From positions 59,813 to 123,812 of the forward strand of contig JACJWX010000008.1 in assembly GCA_020636905.1 (NCBI GenBank): a stretch of 64,000 nucleotides of DNA, read 5' to 3'. The DNA comes from Actinomycetota bacterium. GTDB taxonomy: Bacteria > Actinomycetota > Thermoleophilia > Miltoncostaeales > Miltoncostaeaceae. Shown here piece after piece: positions 44,454 through 54,083 of the stretch; position 1 is the first letter of the stretch; each line of letters starts with the position of its first letter. A program made the position numbers and the translations under genes. Under the pieces are notes generated by a model, which was not told the DNA's origin, ran no database searches, and saw only the letters and a list, made by a program, of their open reading frames with translations.

Positions 44454-46003
44454 AGGTGCCGCCACTTCCGGCCGTCACGTTCGATGAGCTCGTCGGCGGT
44501 CTCAGGCCCCCACCCGCCGGCCTCGTACGACCCGTGCTGGATGGGCTGCTCCGCCCAGGCGTGGATCACGTCCTCGACGATCTCCCAGGCGCGCTCCACC
44601 TCATCCCAGCGCGCGAACAGGGTGGAGTCACCGATCAGGGCGTCGTGGAGCAGCCGTTCGTAGGCCTCGGCCGACGGCTTCAGGAACGAGCTGCCGTACT
44701 GGAAGTCCATCGCCACGGTGCGGATGTCGACGCGCGAGCCCGGGACCTTCGCCGCGAATCGCAGCGAAGCGCCCTCGTCGGGCTGGATTCGCAGGGTGAG
44801 CTGGTTCGGCACCACCGCGGCCGCGTCGGTGTCCGCGAACGGGAGATGCGGCACGGGCTTGAACTGGATCGCCACCTCGGTGGCGCGCTTCGGGAGGCGC
44901 TTCCCGGTTCGCAGATAGAAGGGCGTCCCGGCCCAGCGCCAGTTGTCGATCATGAGCTTCATGGCGACAAAGGTGTCCGTGCTGCTGTCCGGAGCCACCC
45001 CCTCCTCGGCGCGGTACGCCGGCACCGGCTCGCCGCCGATGAACCCCGCGTCGTACTGTCCTCGCACGGCCAGCAGATCGACCTCGTCGCGGGTGATCGG
45101 CGGGATGGCACGCAGGACTTTGACCTTCTCGTCGTGCACGTCGCGGCTGATGAATCGGGCGGGCGGTTCCATCGCGATGATCGACAGGACCTGGAAGATG
45201 TGGTTCTGGACGATGTCGCGCAGCGCCCCGCTCTGGTCGTAGTAGCCCCCGCGGGTCTCCACGCCGAGCGATTCGGCCACGGTGATCTGCACGTGGTCCA
45301 CGTAGCGCCGGTTCCAGAGCGGCTCGAAGATGAGGTTGGCGAACCGCAGCACCAACATGTTCTGGACGGTTTCCTTCGCCAGGTAGTGATCGATGCGGTA
45401 GACCTGCGACTCGTGAAACGCCGTGCTCAGCCGCTGGTTCAGCTCCCGAGCGCTCTCCAGATCACGGCCGAACGGTTTCTCGACGACCAGGCGCGAGAAG
45501 TTGCCGCGTGACTCGTCACCGAGTCCCACCTTGCCCAGCTGCTCGGCGATCAGCGGGAAGAATGTGGGGGACGTGGCGAGATAGAAGAGGCGGTTCTCGC
45601 GCGTGCCCATCGACGCGTCGAGTTCGTCCAGAAGCGCCCTCAGGCGCACGAACGTGTCGGCGTCGTCGAACGTCCCGGAGACGTACCGCAGACGTCGCGC
45701 GAAGCCGTCCCAGACCTCGTCGTCGGCCTTGCCCGACCGGCTGTGGGCATCGATCGCTGCGCGCATCTCGTCGCGGAACTCGTCATCGGTCCACTCTGTG
45801 AGGGCGACCCCGACGATGGTCATCTCGGGCGGCAGCATTTGCGACAGCCCCAGGTTGAACAGGGCGGGCATCAGCTTGCGGTGGGTCAGGTCCCCTGATG
45901 CGCCGAAGATGACCACGGCCGCGGGGGCCGGGGTGTCGGTCAGCCGGGAGCCGAGATCGAACGCCGGGTGGGGCGCGTCCGCTCCGGGCGGGGACGTGCT
46001 CAC
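44450..46003 (-). CDS. zwf: Glucose-6-phosphate 1-dehydrogenase
   Basis: Encodes 517 residues from GTG 46003, which overlaps the gnd stop by four bases. It oxidises glucose-6-phosphate to the lactone and reduces NADP. The nucleotide site 'IFGASGDLTHRKLMPALFNL' starts near residue 32, the substrate site is RIDHYLAKE, and 'EPLWNRRYVDHVQITVAE' follows. Length is normal. In this operon the gene order places the dehydrogenase between gnd and its assembly factor. Confidence 0.97.
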   Translation of the reverse strand: MSTSPPGADAPHPAFDLGSRLTDTPAPAAVVIFGASGDLTHRKLMPALFNLGLSQMLPPEMTIVGVALTEWTDDEFRDEMRAAIDAHSRSGKADDEVWDGFARRLRYVSGTFDDADTFVRLRALLDELDASMGTRENRLFYLATSPTFFPLIAEQLGKVGLGDESRGNFSRLVVEKPFGRDLESARELNQRLSTAFHESQVYRIDHYLAKETVQNMLVLRFANLIFEPLWNRRYVDHVQITVAESLGVETRGGYYDQSGALRDIVQNHIFQVLSIIAMEPPARFISRDVHDEKVKVLRAIPPITRDEVDLLAVRGQYDAGFIGGEPVPAYRAEEGVAPDSSTDTFVAMKLMIDNWRWAGTPFYLRTGKRLPKRATEVAIQFKPVPHLPFADTDAAAVVPNQLTLRIQPDEGASLRFAAKVPGSRVDIRTVAMDFQYGSSFLKPSAEAYERLLHDALIGDSTLFARWDEVERAWEIVEDVIHAWAEQPIQHGSYEAGGWGPETADELIERDGRKWRHL

Positions 46004-46899
46004 GAGTGCTTCACCGCGTGTCCGCCGAACTCGCGTCGCAGTGCGGCCACCACCTTCGCCGTGAAGCTCTCGTCCTGCCTCGACCGGAACCGTTCCAGCA
46101 GGGACAGGGTGATGATGGGTGCCGGAACGTCCAGCTCCATCGCCGAGTGGACGGTCCAACGACCCTCGCCGGAATCCTCGACGTAGTCGCGCAACGATTC
46201 GAGCCCCGGTTCGCGCGCCAGCGCGGCGGCGGCGAGGTCGAGCAGCCAGGAGCGGATCACGGTGCCGTGCCGCCACGCCTCGGTGACCTCGTCGATCTTC
46301 AGATCGAACTCGGACGCCTTCAGGATCTCGATGCCCTCGGCGTAGGCCTGCATGAGTCCGTACTCGATGCCGTTGTGCACCATCTTGGTGAAATGCCCCG
46401 CACCGCTGGCGCCCGCGTGCACGAGCCCGCCGCTCTCCGGTGCGAGCGACACGAGCGCCGCCTTGACGTGGGCGAACGCGTCGGCGTCGCCGCCGACCAT
46501 GAGCCCGAATCCCTCGGTCTGGCCCCAGACCCCGCCGCTCACGCCGATGTCCAGGAACTTCAGGCCGCGCTCCGCCGCCTGCTCCGCGTGGCGCTGGGAC
46601 TCGCGGAAGTTCGAGTTGCCACCGTCGATCACGATGTCGCCGGGTTCCATCAGCTCGAACAGCTGCTCGAGGACCGACTCGGTGACGTTCCCGGCGGGCA
46701 CCATCGCCCAGGCCACCCGCGGTCGCGACGTGAGGTGGTTCAGGATGTCGTCGAGCGCGACGGGTCCCTCGCCGCCCTTCTCGGCCACGGCGTCAGCGTC
46801 GGCTCCGGGGTCGGAGACCACGACACGGTGTCCTGCGGCGGTCAGTCGGCCGGTGAGCCCTGAGCCCATCCGTCCGAAACCGATCATGGCGAGCTCCAC
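46000..46899 (-). CDS. gnd: 6-phosphogluconate dehydrogenase, short (GndA/GntZ-like) form
   Basis: Encodes 299 residues from GTG 46899, with AGGAG five bases upstream. It oxidises and decarboxylates 6-phosphogluconate to ribulose-5-phosphate. The Rossmann fold starts with 'MIGFGRMGSGLTGRL', followed by 'VIDGGNSNFRES', 'FLDIGVSGGVWGQTEGF' and the catalytic 'GAGHFTKMVHNGIEYG'. At about 300 residues it is the short type, which is often NAD-dependent, unlike the 470-residue NADP enzyme of E. coli. That cofactor preference is inference. Confidence 0.95.
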   Translation of the reverse strand: MELAMIGFGRMGSGLTGRLTAAGHRVVVSDPGADADAVAEKGGEGPVALDDILNHLTSRPRVAWAMVPAGNVTESVLEQLFELMEPGDIVIDGGNSNFRESQRHAEQAAERGLKFLDIGVSGGVWGQTEGFGLMVGGDADAFAHVKAALVSLAPESGGLVHAGASGAGHFTKMVHNGIEYGLMQAYAEGIEILKASEFDLKIDEVTEAWRHGTVIRSWLLDLAAAALAREPGLESLRDYVEDSGEGRWTVHSAMELDVPAPIITLSLLERFRSRQDESFTAKVVAALRREFGGHAVKHS

Positions 46900-46923
46900 T
46901 GCGACTCCTCTGTTCGGGGGCGG

Positions 46924-48525
46924 TTATGCCGTTGTGGCGGGACTGTGCGCGAGGGTTCGCGCCAGTGCGGAGATTCCGGAGGGGGCGTCCGAGCCGATGC
47001 CGACGCGGACGAGCCGGCGGCCACGATCGGCCAGGGCGGCGGCATCGCCGATCGCCTGCGCGGCTTTCAGCTGGCCGAAGCTCCACGGCTTGCCCGGCAC
47101 CGGCAGGTCGGCCGGATCGTCCGAGACCAGCTGGAAACACACGGCGGTGTCGGGGCCGCCCTTGTGCAGCTGGCCGGTGGAATGCAGGAACCGCGGTCCG
47201 TAGCCGAAGGTGACCGCGGCGCCGGTCTTGTTGCGCAGCACCCGGCGGAGGTCGGCGGCCGCGCGATCGCACGCCGGCGACTCGGGGCAGAAGGCCTGGA
47301 TCGTGACGTAGTCACCGGGGTTGATCCCGGCCATCAGCTCGGCGGCCGCGGCGGCGTCGGCGCGTTCGTCGGCAGGCGGTTCACCCGCCTCGATCTGTCC
47401 GAGCACGCGCACGGTGGCGTCCTTTGCCGCCTGCACGTCGGGCTGGTCGAAGGGGTTGAGGTCGAGCACCGCGCCGGCGGCCGCGGTGGCGACCTCCCAC
47501 GCCATGAAGACGGCCCCGAGGTCGGCCGGTTCCGCCACGTCCATCGTGGCGACCGGGTGGCCCGCGGCGACGAGCGCGGCGACGTCCTGGTCGAGGACCC
47601 CCGTCATGCGGTGGTAGACGAAGACCCGGTCCTGGCCGTAGTCCTCGGGGCCGCCGCCCGGCTCCTCCGCGACGGGGACCAACCCCTTGCCGTGCTTGCC
47701 GAGGCTCTCGGCGACGAGCTGTTCGACCCACAGGCCCAGCGCCGACAGGGGCGGGTCGACCAGCAGGGTGACCTTGTCACGTCCCGCGAGCCCGAGCGTG
47801 CCGAGCGCGACGCCCAGGTTGACCGCGTCGTCGTCGGCGAGGGCACCGGCGGCACCGTCGAGCATGGCGTGGACCGGTGCTCCGGCGAGGGCCATCGGCA
47901 GCAGCCCGAACAGCGACAGGGCCGAATACCGCCCCCCGATGTCGGCGGGGTTCTCGAGCACGGCCCGAAACCCGCGGGTCCGGGCATCGGCGGCGAGCGG
48001 TGTGCCGGGATCGGTGATGGCGATGAAGTGGCGCCCGGCCTCCGCTTCGCCCAGCGCGGCCACGGCCACATCCCAGAAGTGGGCCATGAAGGTCAGCGGC
48101 TCGACCGTGGTGCCGCTCTTGGAGGCCACGATGTAGACGGCCTGAGCGGGGTCGACACCGGCGCCGACGCGGGCAACCGTGGCGGGATCGGTCGAGTCGA
48201 GGACACGGAGCTCGATGCCGGCGGGCGCGCCGAAGGTGCGGGCGACGACCTCGGGGCAGAGGCTGCTGCCGCCCATCCCCAGCAGGACCGCATGACGGAT
48301 ACCGCCCCTGCGGCATTCGCCGGCGAGCGCTTCGAGCATGGGCACGTGCGCCCGCATTTCGGACGGTGCGCGCAGCCACCCGAGCCACGGCGCGGCATCC
48401 GCCGCGTGCTCGCCCCAGGCCGATCCGTCCGCGGCGCGGATCCGTCCCCCGAGGTCGGCGGCCGCCGCGTCCCGCCAGGCGCTCGCGACCGCGGCGCCGT
48501 GCGAACCGAGTGCCCAGCTGATCAT
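46924..48525 (-). CDS. pgi: Glucose-6-phosphate isomerase
   Basis: Encodes 533 residues from ATG 48525, which overlaps the tkt stop as ATGA and follows GGAGGA. It interconverts glucose-6-phosphate and fructose-6-phosphate. SIS-domain segments are visible: 'LLGMGGSSLCPEV', 'YIVASKSGTTVEPLTFM', 'DPGTPLAADARTRGFRAVLENPADIGGRYS'. The sequence belongs to the divergent branch found as the isomerase half of fused transaldolase-isomerase proteins, but no transaldolase half is present here. It lies between tkt and gnd. Confidence 0.93.
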   Translation of the reverse strand: MISWALGSHGAAVASAWRDAAAADLGGRIRAADGSAWGEHAADAAPWLGWLRAPSEMRAHVPMLEALAGECRRGGIRHAVLLGMGGSSLCPEVVARTFGAPAGIELRVLDSTDPATVARVGAGVDPAQAVYIVASKSGTTVEPLTFMAHFWDVAVAALGEAEAGRHFIAITDPGTPLAADARTRGFRAVLENPADIGGRYSALSLFGLLPMALAGAPVHAMLDGAAGALADDDAVNLGVALGTLGLAGRDKVTLLVDPPLSALGLWVEQLVAESLGKHGKGLVPVAEEPGGGPEDYGQDRVFVYHRMTGVLDQDVAALVAAGHPVATMDVAEPADLGAVFMAWEVATAAAGAVLDLNPFDQPDVQAAKDATVRVLGQIEAGEPPADERADAAAAAELMAGINPGDYVTIQAFCPESPACDRAAADLRRVLRNKTGAAVTFGYGPRFLHSTGQLHKGGPDTAVCFQLVSDDPADLPVPGKPWSFGQLKAAQAIGDAAALADRGRRLVRVGIGSDAPSGISALARTLAHSPATTA

Positions 48526-50513
48526 CGCTGTCCTCCGTCGAGTTGTTCGGCGGCCGCGTCCGCGACCGCCTGGGGGGTGATCCCGAGGTGGGTGAGGGCC
48601 ACGTCGCCGGGCGCCGACACGCCGAACCGGTCGATCGCCACGACCCGCCCATCGAGGCCGGTGAACCGATGCCATCCGAGGGACGCGCCCGCCTCGACCG
48701 CCACCCGGGCCTGAATCGCCCCGGGCAGGACGTGCTCGCGGTAGTCCCTGGGCTGGGCGAGGAAGAGCTCCCACGAGGGCATGCTCACCACACGAGCGGA
48801 GATCCCATCGCGCTGGAGCAGGTCGGCGGCGTCGAGCGCCACGTGCACCTCGCTCCCGGCGCCCATCAGAATGCAATCGTCGCCGTCGCGCACCACGTAG
48901 GCGCCCCGGGCCACGTCGGCATCCCACTCCATCGTCGGCAGCCCCTGCCGGGTGAAGACCAGCACGGTGGGCGCGGTGTCGCGCTCGAGCGCGACGGCCC
49001 AGGCCGCGGCCACCTCGGTGGCGTCCGCGGGGCGGATCACCGCAATGCCCGGAATCGCGCGCAGCCCCGCCAGGTGCTCGATCGGCTGGTGGGTGGGACC
49101 GTCCTCGCCGAGGGCCACCGAATCGTGGGTGTACACGAAGACCGATGGCAGGTGCATGAGCGACGCGAGCCGGATCGTGTTCTTCATGTAGTCGGAGAAC
49201 TGCAGGAACGTGGAGCACACCGGCCGAAGGCCGCCGTGTGCGGCCATCCCATTGGTCATCGCCCCCATGGCGTGTTCACGCACGCCGAAGCGCAGATTGC
49301 GCTGTCCGAAATCTCCGCGCTCGACGTCGCCGGACGAGCTGATGGTCGTCGACGTGCTCGAGGCGAGGTCGGCCGCGCCCTGGACGATCTCGGGGACGGC
49401 CGAGGCGAGTGCGTTCAGCACGGTTCCGCCCGACGCGCGGGTCGCGATCTTGTCGCCGGGCCGGAATGTCGGGAGCGCATCCCGCCATCCGTCCGGGAGT
49501 CCGCCGTCGATACGCCGCTCGAACTCGGCGGCGAGGTCCGGATGGGCGCCTCGGTAGGCCGCGAACCGCTCGCTCCACGAGGCCACCTCGTCGACGCCCC
49601 GAGCGCGCAGGTGATCGGCCCAGGCGGCGACCTCGTCGGGGACCAGGAAGCTGGAATCCTCGGGCCAGCCGTACGCGCGCTTGGCGGCGGCGGCTTCCTC
49701 GGCGCCGAGCGGCGAACCGTGAGCCTTCGAACTGCCGGCCTTGTTCGGCGCGCCGAAGCCGATGACGGTGCGGCAGCAGACGAGCGTCGGCCGCCCATCC
49801 GAGGTTGCGGCCTCCGTGAGGCGCTGGCCGATCTCGTCCAGATCGTTGCCGTCGTCGATCGTCAGGACCCGCCAGCCGTAGGCGGCGAACCGTTCGGCCG
49901 TCCGGTCGCTCTCGCTGAGCGACGTCGCGCCGTCCAGGCTGATGTGGTTGTCGTCGAAGATCCCGACGAGGCGGTCGAGCCCCAGGTGCCCGGCAATGGA
50001 CGCGGCCTCGTGGGAGATCCCCTCCATCAGGTCCCCGTCGGAGCAGATGAACCAGGTGCGGTGGTCGACGATGTCGTGACCCGGTCGGTTGAACTCCGCG
50101 GCGAGCATCCGTTCGGCGAGGGCGAAGCCGACCGCGTTGGCCACCCCCTGGCCGAGGGGGCCGGTCGTGATCTCGACGCCGGGGGTGTCGCCCCGCTCAG
50201 GGTGCCCGGGGGTGGTTGAGTCGAGCTGCCGGAAAGCTTTCAGATCGTCCAGCGAGACCGCGTACCCGGTCAGGTGCAGCAACGAGTAGAGCAGCATCGA
50301 GGCGTGGCCCGCGCTCAACACGAAGCGGTCGCGATTCGGCCAGTCGGGCGTTCCGGGCGCGTACCGAAGGTGGTCTGCGAAGAGCGACCACGCGACCGGG
50401 GCGAGGCCCATGGGGGCGCCGGGGTGGCCGCTGTTCGCGCGTTCGATCGCGTCGATCGACAGCGTTCTGATGGTGGTGACCACCTCGTTGGCCGGGGCGA
50501 GTTCGTGCGGCAC
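48522..50513 (-). CDS. tkt: Transketolase
   Basis: Encodes 663 residues from GTG 50513, with AAAGG five bases upstream; the frame is open further upstream but has no better start. The thiamine-diphosphate enzyme moves two-carbon units between sugar phosphates. Conserved segments are 'NSGHPGAPMGLAP', 'RFVLSAGHASMLLYSLLHLTGY', 'TTGPLGQGVANAVG', 'CSDGDLMEGISHEAASIAGHL' and 'VYTHDSVALGEDGPTHQPIEHL'. It is the first gene of the pentose-phosphate operon. The 307 bases upstream, 50514-50820, separate it from the divergent FIST gene and hold no gene; both promoters must lie there, though none stands out. Confidence 0.97.
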   Translation of the reverse strand: MPHELAPANEVVTTIRTLSIDAIERANSGHPGAPMGLAPVAWSLFADHLRYAPGTPDWPNRDRFVLSAGHASMLLYSLLHLTGYAVSLDDLKAFRQLDSTTPGHPERGDTPGVEITTGPLGQGVANAVGFALAERMLAAEFNRPGHDIVDHRTWFICSDGDLMEGISHEAASIAGHLGLDRLVGIFDDNHISLDGATSLSESDRTAERFAAYGWRVLTIDDGNDLDEIGQRLTEAATSDGRPTLVCCRTVIGFGAPNKAGSSKAHGSPLGAEEAAAAKRAYGWPEDSSFLVPDEVAAWADHLRARGVDEVASWSERFAAYRGAHPDLAAEFERRIDGGLPDGWRDALPTFRPGDKIATRASGGTVLNALASAVPEIVQGAADLASSTSTTISSSGDVERGDFGQRNLRFGVREHAMGAMTNGMAAHGGLRPVCSTFLQFSDYMKNTIRLASLMHLPSVFVYTHDSVALGEDGPTHQPIEHLAGLRAIPGIAVIRPADATEVAAAWAVALERDTAPTVLVFTRQGLPTMEWDADVARGAYVVRDGDDCILMGAGSEVHVALDAADLLQRDGISARVVSMPSWELFLAQPRDYREHVLPGAIQARVAVEAGASLGWHRFTGLDGRVVAIDRFGVSAPGDVALTHLGITPQAVADAAAEQLDGGQR

Positions 50514-50820
50514 GATCACCTTTGCGGTTGGGGACAGGACCGCGCCGCATCCTACTCCCAGACCCTTCAGATCCCGATTCGCACCGCCACGGGCGCTCGG
50601 CGGCCTCGGCGCGTCGGCCATCGAAGGCGCGTCTCGCTGTCAACCTCCGCGGGGCGGTTCGCGACGCATTCCGGTCGCTTCCGGGTCGGCCGATGGCGAC
50701 CCGGACAGGGAATCCGGGTCCGTGGTTCCTCGATCCAGGACCAGCATTCCTCAATTTCGAGGCGCCGACGACCGATTCACTCCTGACGGCAATTTTTCGA
50801 CGTGCGTCTTTGGGGGCGGA

Positions 50821-51963
50821 GTGGAAGTCACCACGATCGAGTACACGGCTGAGCGGGGATGGTCCGAACCGTTTCCCGAATGGGACTCCCCGCAGACCCT
50901 GGTCATCGCCTTCGGCGCGCCCGAATTCGGCGGTGGACCCGGTCCGCTGCGCGAACTCCTGGACGCCTATCGCGAGTCGCACGTGCTGGGATGCTCGACC
51001 GCCGGGGAGATCAGCGGTGATCAGGTCAGCGACGGATCCATCGTCGCCGCGATCTGTCGCTTCGACGAGGCGACACTCCGTTCGGCGTCCGCGCGGTGCG
51101 AGACCCCGGAGGACTCGTTCGACACCGGTCAGCGCATCGGCGCCGACCTCGCCGCCGACGATCTCCGCGCCGTGTTCGTGCTGTCCGACGGCCTCGGGGT
51201 GAACGGGAGCGAACTCGCGCGAGGTCTCGCGGCGGCCGTGCCCGACGGGGTGGCGGTCACGGGAGGCCTCGCGGGCGATGGCAACCGGTTCGAGGCCACC
51301 TGGGTCCTCGGGCAGGACGGGCCGGTTCCGTTGGCGGTGTCCGCGATCGCGTTCTACGGCGATCGCGTCGATGTCGGCGTGGGCTGCCAGGGCGGATGGG
51401 ATCCGTTTGGTCCCGAACGGCTGGTGACCGCATCGCGTGGAAACGTGCTGCACACCCTCGACGGGCGCCCGGCGCTGTCCCTCTACAAGGAGTACCTCGG
51501 CGATCTCGCCAGCGGCCTGCCCGCCACGGCGCTGCTGTTCCCGCTCGCGTTGCGCCGGTCGAGCGACGACGAAACCACCGTCACCCGGACCATCCTCGCG
51601 ATCGACGAGGACGAGGAGTCCCTGACGTTCGCCGGCGACATCCCCGAGGGTTCGTACGTCCAGCTCATGCGCGCCAACGTGGAGCGTCTGGTGACGGGCG
51701 CGGAGCGGGCGGCGGCCGAGGTCGTCGTCGATGCGGCGTCCGCGTCCCCGCTGCTGTCGATCGGGATCAGCTGTGTGGGACGTCGCCTCGTGCTCGGTGA
51801 GCGGACCGAGGAGGAACTCGAAGCCGTCCTCACCGAACTCCCGCCGCAGACGACGCAGGTCGGCTTCTACTCCTACGGTGAGATCTCGTCCCTGATCTCC
51901 GGCCGCTGCGACCTCCACAACCAGTCGATGACCCTCACGACCATCCGGGAACGCGCTGCGTGA
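50821..51963 (+). CDS. FIST-domain sensor protein
   Basis: Encodes 380 residues from GTG 50821. FIST_N (about 30-215) shows 'VLGCSTAGEISGDQVSDGSIVAAI' and 'AVTGGLAGDGNRF', and FIST_C (about 225-360) shows 'ALSLYKEYLGD' and 'TTQVGFYSYGEISS...LHNQSMTLTTI'. FIST domains bind small ligands, probably amino acids, and pass the signal to c-di-GMP or kinase enzymes. There is no membrane helix, so it acts in the cytoplasm. It overlaps the GGDEF/HD-GYP gene by four bases (GTGA), and the two probably act as sensor and output. Confidence 0.92.
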   Translation: MEVTTIEYTAERGWSEPFPEWDSPQTLVIAFGAPEFGGGPGPLRELLDAYRESHVLGCSTAGEISGDQVSDGSIVAAICRFDEATLRSASARCETPEDSFDTGQRIGADLAADDLRAVFVLSDGLGVNGSELARGLAAAVPDGVAVTGGLAGDGNRFEATWVLGQDGPVPLAVSAIAFYGDRVDVGVGCQGGWDPFGPERLVTASRGNVLHTLDGRPALSLYKEYLGDLASGLPATALLFPLALRRSSDDETTVTRTILAIDEDEESLTFAGDIPEGSYVQLMRANVERLVTGAERAAAEVVVDAASASPLLSIGISCVGRRLVLGERTEEELEAVLTELPPQTTQVGFYSYGEISSLISGRCDLHNQSMTLTTIRERAA

Positions 51964-53672
51964 CGATGCACCCGCTCCTCAAACGCCAGCTGAAGCGCAT
52001 CGGCGCTGATGCAGAGACTCCGCCGGATTCGGCGGCGTGGGCGATGCTGCTCGAACGCGTCAGCGCGGCATACCGCGAAGGCGAGGACGAGCGGTACCTG
52101 TTGGAGCGGTCGCTCGAGATCTCCAGCCATGAGATGCGTGAGCTGTACGAGGCCCGCGCACGCAGCGAGGAACGGCAGGCCGTGCTCCGCAAGGTCGCCA
52201 CGGCCGTCGCCGGTTGCCGGGCGCCGGCCGAGGTCGCCGACCTGGCCCTCGAGCTCAGCTCGGAAGCGATCGGTTCGCCGCTCTCGCTGATCTGGATGAA
52301 GGAATCCGAGTCGGAACCCAACCTTCCCGCCTTGGCGCCTCACGTCCGGCGGGCGATGGAGGGCGGCGCGACCGTCTGGGACGAGTCGGGCGTCGCCGTG
52401 CCGCTGCTCGCGTCCGGTCGGGTGCGGGGCGTCATCACGGGTGACGGCATCGCGCACGAGGATTCGCTCGACCAGCTGCTGTGCGACCTCTCAGACCTGG
52501 TTGCGCTGTCGTTGATCAACGCGGAGGCCACCGCCCAGCTCACGGCCCGGGCGACCACCGACCCGCTCACGGGCCTCGCGAACCACCGCACGTTCAAGGA
52601 ACGTCTGGACAACGAGGTTCGTCGCGCGGTCCGTCACGAGCGGGCGCTTGGCCTGCTGGTGATGGACGTCGACGACTTCAAGCAGGTGAACGATTCGTAC
52701 GGCCACCAGGTCGGCGATCAGGTGCTCGCGGAGATCGCCCGTCGCGTGAAGGCGCTCGCCAGGGTGCACGACCTGCCCGCGCGGGTCGGCGGTGAAGAGT
52801 TCGCGGTCATGCTTCCCGAGACCGATGGCATCGGCACGCTCGCCGCCGCCGAGCGCATCCGGCTGGCCATCGAGAGCGAGGAGTTCCCGGTCGTGGGGCG
52901 GGTCACCATCTCGGTCGGCGCCTGCTCGCTGGTGGATGCCCGAAGCGCCGATGAACTCGTCAACCGTGCCGACTCCGCCCTGTTCTGGGCCAAGCGCAAC
53001 GGACGGAACGTCAGCTACCGCTGGACTCCGGAGGTCGCGGCCGAATTCCGGGTTCAGGAGTGCGACGGCGGGGGAGACCAGATTCGGACGCTCACCGCGG
53101 TGCGGGCGCTCGCCCGGGCCGTCGACGCCCGCGAACCCGGGCGGACCAGGCACAGCGAGAACGTCGCCGCGCTGGCACATGCACTCGCGCTCGAACTGGG
53201 GTGGAGCGCGGGACGCGCAGCGGCGCTTCGCCAGGCGGCCCTCGTCCACGACGTCGGCAAGGTCGGCGCGCTGGACGCGGACCAGCACGACGCCCTCGGT
53301 GTCCACCACCAGCATCCCGAACTCGGCGCCCGGATCCTCGGTGACCTGCTGAGCGAGGAACAGGTGAGCTGGATCCGCGCCCACCATGAGCGGCCGGACG
53401 GTACGGGCTACCCGAATGGGCTCAGCGGCTCGGACATCCCCGACGGTGCCCTGGTGATCGCCGTGGCCGACTGCTGGGACGGGCTGCACCGGACACCGGC
53501 GACCAGCCGGATGGACCAGGAGCAGATGCTCGCCGACTGCCGCCAGCGGGCGGGTCAGGGGCTCTGGGAGGACGGCGTCGATGCGCTGCACCGCCTGGCC
53601 GATCAGGGGCTTCTCGACGATCTCCTCTCCGAGCGGGTCGTGCGCAACCAGACCGAGGTTCCCTGGGCGTAG
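51960..53672 (+). CDS. GGDEF and HD-GYP c-di-GMP enzyme
   Basis: Encodes 570 residues from GTG 51960 (ATG 51966 is possible). A GAF-like N-terminal region (about 70-185) precedes a diguanylate cyclase domain with GGEEF at 277-281 and an intact inhibitory site RVHD five residues before it. An HD-GYP phosphodiesterase domain (about 380-560) follows with H430-D431, HHE at 475-477 and GTGYP at 481-485. Both catalytic sets look complete, so it could both make and degrade c-di-GMP. No membrane segment is present. It is translationally coupled to the FIST protein. Confidence 0.94.
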   Translation: MTMHPLLKRQLKRIGADAETPPDSAAWAMLLERVSAAYREGEDERYLLERSLEISSHEMRELYEARARSEERQAVLRKVATAVAGCRAPAEVADLALELSSEAIGSPLSLIWMKESESEPNLPALAPHVRRAMEGGATVWDESGVAVPLLASGRVRGVITGDGIAHEDSLDQLLCDLSDLVALSLINAEATAQLTARATTDPLTGLANHRTFKERLDNEVRRAVRHERALGLLVMDVDDFKQVNDSYGHQVGDQVLAEIARRVKALARVHDLPARVGGEEFAVMLPETDGIGTLAAAERIRLAIESEEFPVVGRVTISVGACSLVDARSADELVNRADSALFWAKRNGRNVSYRWTPEVAAEFRVQECDGGGDQIRTLTAVRALARAVDAREPGRTRHSENVAALAHALALELGWSAGRAAALRQAALVHDVGKVGALDADQHDALGVHHQHPELGARILGDLLSEEQVSWIRAHHERPDGTGYPNGLSGSDIPDGALVIAVADCWDGLHRTPATSRMDQEQMLADCRQRAGQGLWEDGVDALHRLADQGLLDDLLSERVVRNQTEVPWA

Positions 53673-54083
53673 CCCCCCGCCCGACGGCCGTCGCTGGAGT
53701 CGTGCCGCCGAGGGCCCGCAGACCCGTATGACGGCCTGTCAGGACGGTGGTCCGTCGGCCCATCCACCGGTGCCGGCGGCCGGTGTACGTTCCGGAATCG
53801 CGGGGCCGATGTCGTGCCGTTCCCCGCCGGTCAACGTCCACGATTCGGCCGCATTCGAAAAATCCAGTCGCAGAACCTCGCGAACCGGTAGTCTGGCTCC
53901 GCCTCCCCGGGGGGGCGACAGGGGGAAACGACCGTCCAGCGTTGCGGGCCCGTGGCGACGTGGCGGTGCCGTATTCCCGACATTGAGCCGATCCACAGGA
54001 CCGACCCATGCCGCCAAGTCACGCCCGCGCGGGCACGTTCCCCGCGCAGCCGCCATCAGCCCTTACCGACGAACGGGGTGCCG

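Noticed and set aside
53673..54083. Possible small gene or riboswitch in the 411-base gap before the transhydrogenase operon
   Set aside because: Short frames here lack ribosome sites and overlap in several phases; no conserved aptamer-like pairing could be recognised.
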